Positions 4,660 through 8,980 of a stretch of DNA of 8,980 nucleotides are shown here, one piece after another (position 1 is the stretch's first letter; each line of letters opens with the position of its first letter). The stretch spans positions 1 through 8,980 of the forward strand of contig JAQICU010000099.1 of NCBI GenBank assembly GCA_027858325.1. Direction: 5' to 3'. This DNA comes from Candidatus Cloacimonadota bacterium (GTDB lineage: Bacteria; Cloacimonadota; Cloacimonadia; Cloacimonadales; TCS61). Position numbers and translations under genes: made by a program. The notes beneath the pieces were generated by a model, which was not told the origin of the DNA, searched no databases, and saw only the letters and a list, made by a program, of their open reading frames with translations.

Positions 4660-4909
4660 ATATATTAGACTGCTTATAATTTCATATACTGCATGATTAA
4701 GCAGTATATCACAAAATTGCGCTAGTAAAATTTCATTTTTCTTATTTTTGATATTAATTTTTTCATGTCTTCCTAAGTCGAAAGTCAAAATTATTTTTTA
4801 ATCTGTCAAATGAATTTTTTCTTGCCTGTCTAAACAGTGAAAATTATTTAACGTATAGAATGAAATATGGGAGAAAAGGAAAGAAGATTTTGAAAAAACA
4901 GAAGATCAA
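4660..4909 (+). repeat. Duplicated block, copy B (native Sua5 promoter region)
   Basis: This is the second copy of the 250-bp block and is continuous with the intact Sua5-phosphatase gene, so it is taken as the native position. It starts immediately after ATCCAAC (4653-4659). It contains a perfect 9-bp hairpin, ATATACTGC (4684-4692) with GCAGTATAT (4701-4709), which is damaged in copy A. Confidence 0.9.
4856..4892 (+). promoter_or_regulatory. Candidate -10 element and ribosome binding site of the Sua5 operon
   Basis: TAGAAT at 4856-4861 matches five of six bases of TATAAT and is conserved in copy A. A transcript starting near 4868 would carry GGGAG and AGGA just before the TTG at 4890. No good -35 is seen at the standard distance; TTGCCT at 4822-4827 is too far upstream. 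The ATG at 4860 overlaps the -10 element and has no Shine-Dalgarno sequence, which favours TTG at 4890 as the start. Confidence 0.35.
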
Positions 4910-5918
4910 TAACGATTCGGTTTTCCTGCACCACACCGGAAGCATGTTCGGAATTGGCTGTTCTGCATTCAGTAAAGAAGCTATCACAAAAATCAATTCA
5001 TTAAAGAATCGGAAAGATAAAAGTGGTTATATTGTTCTTATCCCTGATATTGAATGGTTGAAGAGATTTAATATACAGATAAAGTTAGGAGTGCACCGCA
5101 TTCTCCTGCAATATTGGCCCGGAGAATTATCTGTTGTTTTGGAAGTCACTGATCCAAGGTTAAAGCACATTTCTCAAAACAGTAAAGTCGCTTTCAGAAT
5201 TCCAACTGATGAATTATTGAGAAAGTATATTATCAAATTGAATCAACCCATTTTAAGCACGAGCGTAAATATGTCTGGTAAAGAACCGGTGCAAAGCCTG
5301 GATGAAATATTAGCCGAATTTGAAAACTGGTTCGATTTTTCCATTCTACCTGAATATATCCAATCAATCAATAATTTGCCATCTACAATTATTGAATTTT
5401 CAAATGAGAAATTGAATTTAATTCGTGAAGAAAGTATTCCATTTTCTGAAATAAAATTGAGTTATCAATCTCCACAAGTGTTATTTGTTTGCAGCGGTAA
5501 TACGTGTCGTAGCCCTATTGCGGAATATCTGGCAAAAAAAATAATAACTGAAGATGATCTAAAACTCAGGGTCACATCAGCCGGTTTTATGGCAGACGGA
5601 ATGCAAATCTCAAACAATTCAAATCGAGTACTTGCTTTAAATGGGATTGATGCTTCAGATCATGTTTCAACCTTAATGAATGAAGAAAACCTCAGAGAAA
5701 GTTGGTTGGTTTTAACAATGACCAAAAAACATAAAAATAAGATCTTGCAGCTTTATCCTGCTTCAGCTTCCAAAGTATACACACTTTCTGAATATGCTGA
5801 TTCTAATAATGATATTGCAGATCCTATCGGGAAAGATATTGAATTTTATAAAAAAACATTTGATGAAATTAATGAGAAAGTAACAATTATCTTTGAGAAA
5901 ATCAAGGGGGAGAGGTGA
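4890..5918 (+). CDS. Sua5/YrdC threonylcarbamoyl-AMP synthase fused to a YwlE-type phosphatase
   Basis: Two enzymes are fused. Residue numbers here count from the in-frame ATG at 4860 (352 residues); TTG at 4890 is the likelier start (342). Residues about 20-200 are a Sua5/YrdC/YwlC domain, which makes threonylcarbamoyl-AMP for the tRNA t6A modification: FGIG (30-33), KNRKDKSGYIVLI (49-61), WPGELSVVLEV (86-96), VAFRIP (110-115) and STSVNMSGKEP (133-143). The usual PTDTVYG motif is degenerate. Residues about 205-350 are a low-molecular-weight phosphatase: the CX5RS loop at Cys211-Arg217-Ser218 and the general acid Asp321 in DPIG. Thr215 before Cys216 and YTLSEY (307-312) resemble B. subtilis YwlE, a protein-arginine phosphatase. 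In Bacillus ywlC and ywlE are separate neighbours. First gene of the operon. Confidence 0.9.
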   Translation: MKKQKINNDSVFLHHTGSMFGIGCSAFSKEAITKINSLKNRKDKSGYIVLIPDIEWLKRFNIQIKLGVHRILLQYWPGELSVVLEVTDPRLKHISQNSKVAFRIPTDELLRKYIIKLNQPILSTSVNMSGKEPVQSLDEILAEFENWFDFSILPEYIQSINNLPSTIIEFSNEKLNLIREESIPFSEIKLSYQSPQVLFVCSGNTCRSPIAEYLAKKIITEDDLKLRVTSAGFMADGMQISNNSNRVLALNGIDASDHVSTLMNEENLRESWLVLTMTKKHKNKILQLYPASASKVYTLSEYADSNNDIADPIGKDIEFYKKTFDEINEKVTIIFEKIKGER

Positions 5919-5920
5919 AA

Positions 5921-6457
5921 ATGCCATTTTTATTCAGCGGTCTATTTTGGGGTGTAATGTTGGTTCTTTTTGGAATATCAATGATTTTAAGAGCTGTGTT
6001 CAATCTTGATATTCCAATCTTTCGAATTGTTTTTGCGTTAGTAATAATCTATTTTGGAGTAAAATTACTTGTTGGACGTCAGGCTTTTAAAGGTGATAGA
6101 AATTTTTCCATGTTTAGGAGTTCGAATGTTACAATGAGTGAAAGTGGAGGTGAGTATAATGTGATATTTGGACAGAGTAATATTGATCTTTCAAATATTG
6201 ATATTTCCGAAAGTAGCCAAAAAGTTGAGGTTAACATTGTATTTGGTTCAGGGAATTTGCTTATTGATCCGCAGAAACCAATGAAGATTAGTGTCAGCAC
6301 AGTTTTTGCTGATTGTAAATTACCTAAGCGCAACATTAATTTCTTTGGAGATTCCAACTTCAAAACACCAGGTTATGTGGAAGGTGAGAATTACTTGAAA
6401 CTCGATATTGATGTGGTTTTCGGGAATGCTGTGATTATGGAAAAAGTACAAGAATGA
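5921..6457 (+). CDS. LiaF-like membrane protein
   Basis: The 178-residue product has two N-terminal membrane helices (about 3-22 and 32-51). A soluble domain follows with four evenly spaced beta-turn motifs, VIFG (81-84), IVFG (106-109), TVFA (127-130) and VVFG (165-168). This is the layout of LiaF-like proteins, with a DUF5668-type membrane part and the LiaF C-terminal fold, which in Firmicutes restrain an envelope-stress two-component system. No kinase or regulator gene is in the window, so the role is inferred from architecture. An in-frame GTG at 5915 overlaps the preceding stop. I prefer ATG at 5921, because GAGAGGTGA (5910-5918) then serves as its ribosome binding site. Confidence 0.75.
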   Translation: MPFLFSGLFWGVMLVLFGISMILRAVFNLDIPIFRIVFALVIIYFGVKLLVGRQAFKGDRNFSMFRSSNVTMSESGGEYNVIFGQSNIDLSNIDISESSQKVEVNIVFGSGNLLIDPQKPMKISVSTVFADCKLPKRNINFFGDSNFKTPGYVEGENYLKLDIDVVFGNAVIMEKVQE

Positions 6458-7356
6458 TCCCAAGTTTAATGGAATTCGTTGCCGAGATCATTGAAAAAGT
6501 AAGTGAATTTGGGTTTACTTTATCTGATGAAAAAGAAATAAGTTATGGTGTACAACTCAAATTTGAAAAGGGTGATAAAGGTATTCCCCTGAATGTTTAT
6601 TATTCCAAGAAGAAGGGGATTTCTACAGTTATTGGGGGATCACCCACAAATCCATTGCGCACTCAAATGCAGCAGATTCTACATCAGAAACCGGATGCAG
6701 TTCAAAAGGATCATAATTGGAAAATATGGGCAGGAACCGATGAATCTGGTAAAGGAGATTTCTTCGGAGCGCTAGTTGTTTGTGGATTTATAGTTAAAGA
6801 GAATATTGTTGCGGATCTTAAGAAACTTGGTGTTAAAGATTGTAAGTTATTAAGTGATTCTGAATTGATAAAAATTGCGGAGAAACTTTATCGTGATTAT
6901 AAGGATAATATCGAAGTATTAATTTTACAGCCTGTAAAATATAATGAATTGTATGCAAAATTTCGTCAGGGAAATAAGAAGTTGAACGAAATGTTAGCCT
7001 GGATGCACTCTCGCGTAATATTAAATTTGAATGCGAAACATAAATTTGAAGGAGCAGTAGTAGATAAGTTTGCCAGCGATAGAGTTTTGACCGGATCACT
7101 TAAGGATATGAAAAATATTAAGCTTGTTCATAAAATTAAGGCTGAAGATGATATTGCAGTTGCAGCAGCTTCTATTATTGCACGGTATCATTTTCTTAAT
7201 AGTATTGCATTGCTTTCTCGAAAATATCAATTGGAATTTCCCAAAGGAGCATCTGACAAAGTGATAAAAATTGGCAAAGAATTTGCAAAAAAATTCACTA
7301 AAGATCGACTGAACGAAGTAGCTAAAATACATTTTAAAACAATAGAAAAGGTTTAA
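6454..7356 (+). CDS. rnhC: Ribonuclease HIII
   Basis: The 300-residue enzyme removes RNA from RNA-DNA hybrids in the cytoplasm. Residues about 5-80 form the TBP-like N-terminal substrate-binding domain that separates RNase HIII from HII. The catalytic domain begins with GTDESGKGDFFGALV (94-108), including the acidic pair Asp96-Glu97. It continues with VKDCKLLSD (127-135; DSK in most relatives is DCK here), VVDKFAS (202-208) with a third acidic residue Asp204, AAASIIAR (237-244) and FPKGAS (262-267). Length and motif order are normal for the family. The ATG overlaps the stop of the LiaF-like gene as ATGA, indicating coupled translation. RNase HIII is far less widespread than HII; whether this genome also has HII cannot be seen here. 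Confidence 0.92.
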   Translation: MIPSLMEFVAEIIEKVSEFGFTLSDEKEISYGVQLKFEKGDKGIPLNVYYSKKKGISTVIGGSPTNPLRTQMQQILHQKPDAVQKDHNWKIWAGTDESGKGDFFGALVVCGFIVKENIVADLKKLGVKDCKLLSDSELIKIAEKLYRDYKDNIEVLILQPVKYNELYAKFRQGNKKLNEMLAWMHSRVILNLNAKHKFEGAVVDKFASDRVLTGSLKDMKNIKLVHKIKAEDDIAVAAASIIARYHFLNSIALLSRKYQLEFPKGASDKVIKIGKEFAKKFTKDRLNEVAKIHFKTIEKV

Positions 7357-7367
7357 AAAAGGAAAAC

Positions 7368-7904
7368 ATGATAAAAGATTATCTTGATTATAATCCAAAG
7401 ATCGGTGAAAAAACCTGGATTGCAAAAAATGCAGTAGTTATTGGACGTTGTGAAATTGGTAAGGATAGTTCAATTTGGTTTGGTAGTGTTGTACGTGCAG
7501 ACGTCAATTATATAAAAATCGGTGATCGTTCCAATATTCAGGATCTGAGCTTAATACATGTTACACACGCTCCTAAGGGAACCGAAGTTGGTTATCCTGT
7601 TATTATAGGAGATGATGTTACTGTTGGACACAGCGTTACTCTTCATGGTTGTAAGATTGATAATGGCTGCTTGATTGGTATGAGTGCAACTCTTTTGGAT
7701 GGGTGTGAAATCGGTGAAGAATCAATGGTGGCAGCCGGTTCTCTTGTAACTCAAAATAAGAAGTTTCCTCCCGGAAGTATGATAATGGGCTCTCCTGCAA
7801 AAGTAGTACGTCAACTCAATAACGATGAGATTGCAAAAATCCATAAATCCGCACAAAATTATGTTTCATACAAAAATGATTATCTTGAGATGGAATTGAA
7901 ATGA
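7368..7904 (+). CDS. Gamma-class carbonic anhydrase family protein
   Basis: The 178-residue product is a left-handed beta-helix made of hexapeptide repeats (about residues 10-145) followed by a C-terminal helix (152-175). Zinc ligands of the gamma-carbonic anhydrase family are in place: His64 in LIHV, and His88 and His93 in GHSVTLHGC. Arg43-Asp45 (VVRADV) and NIQDLS (57-62) are also typical. It probably forms a trimer with zinc at the subunit interfaces. Members of this YrdA/PaaY branch range from active CO2 hydratases to proteins of unproven activity, so catalysis is likely but not certain. AAAGGA precedes the ATG, and the stop overlaps the next start as ATGA. Confidence 0.9.
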   Translation: MIKDYLDYNPKIGEKTWIAKNAVVIGRCEIGKDSSIWFGSVVRADVNYIKIGDRSNIQDLSLIHVTHAPKGTEVGYPVIIGDDVTVGHSVTLHGCKIDNGCLIGMSATLLDGCEIGEESMVAAGSLVTQNKKFPPGSMIMGSPAKVVRQLNNDEIAKIHKSAQNYVSYKNDYLEMELK

Positions 7905-8845
7905 AAACCCTTGTTTTGGAATCCATGCCGGATCTTTTCTGGGAGGAGATCCGTAAGAAAAGCTGGAATTCGTACTTTACAGAAAATAAAAATTTTAATG
8001 ATGAGATTGAAATAATAATAATTCGTACCACAACAGATTTTAAAAAAGATAGATTTACCGAATTCCCTAACCTTAAAATGATCATCCGTGCAGGTTCCGG
8101 ATTTGATAATGTTGATATCAATGAAGCTCAGAAAAGGAATGTAATCGTCTGCAACACTCCTGAAGCAAATGCTATCTCAGCATATGAACAAACATTATCT
8201 TTTATTCTTGCGCTAATTAAACAGCATCAAATTTGTAAAAATCAAGTATTAAAAAGTAATTGGGAAAAAAAATTTATGCCTAATTGGGAAATAGACGATC
8301 TCAAAGTTCTAATTGTTGGTGTTGGAAGAGTTGGTACGCGCATAGCTCATTCGTTGCAATATCTTGGTGCTCAAGTTAAGGGAGTCGATCCCTATCTTTC
8401 AATTTCAGATTGGAAACAGAAAAATATCGAGTCCCTAACATATAAGGAAGGAATTGACTGGTGTAATCTGCTGACTTATCATTGCCCCTTAACTGGTGAG
8501 ACTGAGAACTATTTTAATAGGGAAATACTGAATATTTTACAAACCCCGCTCTGGTTAGTAAATACTTCTAGGGGAAAAGTAATAAATGAATCAGCCGTTG
8601 CTCAAGGATTATTAAATGGGAAAATAATTGGTTTTGCATCAGATGTATTTGCAGAAGAACCCTGGAAAGTGAAGAAATTTGCCAATAATCCGAATGTTAT
8701 ACTTTCTCCACATGTTGGTGCCTATACTAAGAAGGCAAAAATCAGGATGTCCCTTGAAACTTTAGATGTGTGGTCAAATTACGTAAACAAGCATCAGGTA
8801 AGCACGGAAGTTGATGCACGATTTTATTCAACAAGTAAAGAATAA
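7901..8845 (+). CDS. D-2-hydroxyacid dehydrogenase, phosphoglycerate dehydrogenase type
   Basis: The 314-residue NAD-dependent oxidoreductase has a split substrate-binding domain (about 1-100 and 285-314) around a Rossmann domain. The nucleotide loop is GVGRVG (140-145), with Asp163 at the end of the second strand indicating NAD preference. Catalytic residues are Arg224 in NTSRGKV, Glu253 in DVFAEEP and His271 in SPHVGAYT. RAGSGFDNVD (63-72) matches the SerA signature RAGxGxDNxD. It lacks the C-terminal ACT or ASB regulatory domains of long SerA forms. A 3-phosphoglycerate dehydrogenase role in serine synthesis is plausible, but related 2-hydroxyacid enzymes share these motifs. Last gene of the operon. 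Confidence 0.85.
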   Translation: MKTLVLESMPDLFWEEIRKKSWNSYFTENKNFNDEIEIIIIRTTTDFKKDRFTEFPNLKMIIRAGSGFDNVDINEAQKRNVIVCNTPEANAISAYEQTLSFILALIKQHQICKNQVLKSNWEKKFMPNWEIDDLKVLIVGVGRVGTRIAHSLQYLGAQVKGVDPYLSISDWKQKNIESLTYKEGIDWCNLLTYHCPLTGETENYFNREILNILQTPLWLVNTSRGKVINESAVAQGLLNGKIIGFASDVFAEEPWKVKKFANNPNVILSPHVGAYTKKAKIRMSLETLDVWSNYVNKHQVSTEVDARFYSTSKE

Positions 8846-8872
8846 CAACATATTAAAAAATTTAACAAAGAA

Positions 8873-8903
8873 TTTGACATAAAATAGGTAGATTTCAAAT
8901 TTG
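8873..8903 (+). promoter_or_regulatory. Possible promoter after the operon
   Basis: TTTGACA (8873-8879) contains both a sigma-70-like TTGACA and a TTTG. CAAATTTG follows at 8896-8903, nineteen bases after TTTG, close to the Bacteroidetes-type pattern TTTG-N19-TAnnTTTG. The transcript would run into a gene beyond the window. The neighbouring hairpin would then be at the 5' end of that RNA. Confidence 0.3.
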
Positions 8904-8932
8904 CCAAACCTCGCGAAAGTGGGGTGCTTTTT
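8903..8932 (+). terminator. Probable intrinsic terminator of the Sua5 operon
   Basis: ACCTCGC (8908-8914) pairs with GTGGGGT (8919-8925), with two G-T wobbles, around a GAAA tetraloop. A GC/GC clamp (8903-8904 with 8926-8927) can extend it, and five T follow at 8928-8932. It lies 57 bases after the last stop codon of the operon. The overlapping promoter-like signal means it could instead begin the next transcript. Confidence 0.5.
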
Positions 8933-8980
8933 ATAAGATCATTAGAGATAAATTAAGAGATAGAAGTGTGGTGAGTGAGG

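Noticed and set aside
6833..7099. Minus-strand open frames inside RNase HIII and carbonic anhydrase
   Set aside because: They are shadows of well-supported plus-strand genes, with no ribosome binding sites of note.
8903..8927. Resemblance to the GCAAACC...GAAA...GGG part of a c-di-GMP-I riboswitch
   Set aside because: The AAAGCC that should follow is replaced by TTTTTA, and no second helix appears in the remaining 50 bases, so a terminator or leader hairpin is a simpler reading.
1..8980. CRISPR array, tRNA, rRNA or transposase
   Set aside because: No regularly spaced repeats, tRNA-like cloverleaf, rRNA sequence or transposase/integrase frame was seen in the window.

Overview
The window is AT-rich bacterial DNA with short intergenic gaps, many start/stop overlaps and no ribosomal or tRNA genes. 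An EnvC/M23-like secreted coiled-coil protein and a lipoprotein point to a Gram-negative envelope. The combination of an EnvC-like protein, a fused Sua5/arginine-phosphatase, a LiaF-like protein, RNase HIII and a gamma-carbonic anhydrase would fit an uncultivated FCB-group lineage such as Cloacimonadota. That assignment is a low-confidence guess from gene content and base composition, not a search result.

Layout. Positions 1-217 hold a dense cluster of palindromes ending in an integron-like core (GTTATGC). A small lipoprotein gene on the minus strand (463-798) lies between 10-bp inverted repeats (206-215 and 852-861). Positions 867-1384 carry no gene but contain a 17-bp-arm hairpin, a degenerate dispersed repeat and a (TAATCCC)n heptamer tract. 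An EnvC-like gene follows on the plus strand (1385-2485). Positions 2486-4660 are an accessory island whose genes are all on the minus strand: an exported ankyrin-repeat protein, a HEPN-like protein, and a SelW-like selenoprotein with in-frame UGA and a SECIS-like hairpin, preceded by two tiny coupled ORFs. From 4890 to 8845 there is a tight plus-strand operon: Sua5-LMW phosphatase fusion, LiaF-like membrane protein, RNase HIII, gamma-carbonic anhydrase and D-2-hydroxyacid dehydrogenase. A GNRA-capped hairpin followed by five T lies shortly downstream.

The island has a readable history. A 250-bp block covering the promoter, ribosome binding site and first codons of the Sua5 fusion occurs twice (3810-4059 and 4660-4909, about 94% identical). 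Right after the first copy is a fragment of the EnvC-like 3' end (4061-4186, about 89% identical to 2342-2467). This is the arrangement expected from a tandem duplication running from the EnvC tail to codon 7 of the Sua5 fusion. The two intergenic copies now hold different genes, and both blocks begin immediately after a sequence matching the integron core RYYYAAC. I read this as an intergenic insertion hotspot that was duplicated and then filled with different cassette-like genes. No integrase lies in the window, so the integron reading remains an inference.

The operon genes are housekeeping: t6A tRNA modification plus phosphoarginine/phosphotyrosine removal, envelope stress sensing, RNA-DNA hybrid removal, CO2/bicarbonate interconversion and a serine-pathway-type dehydrogenase. 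They share transcription but no single obvious pathway. The most notable item is the UGA-containing SelW-like gene, which a standard gene caller cannot see.
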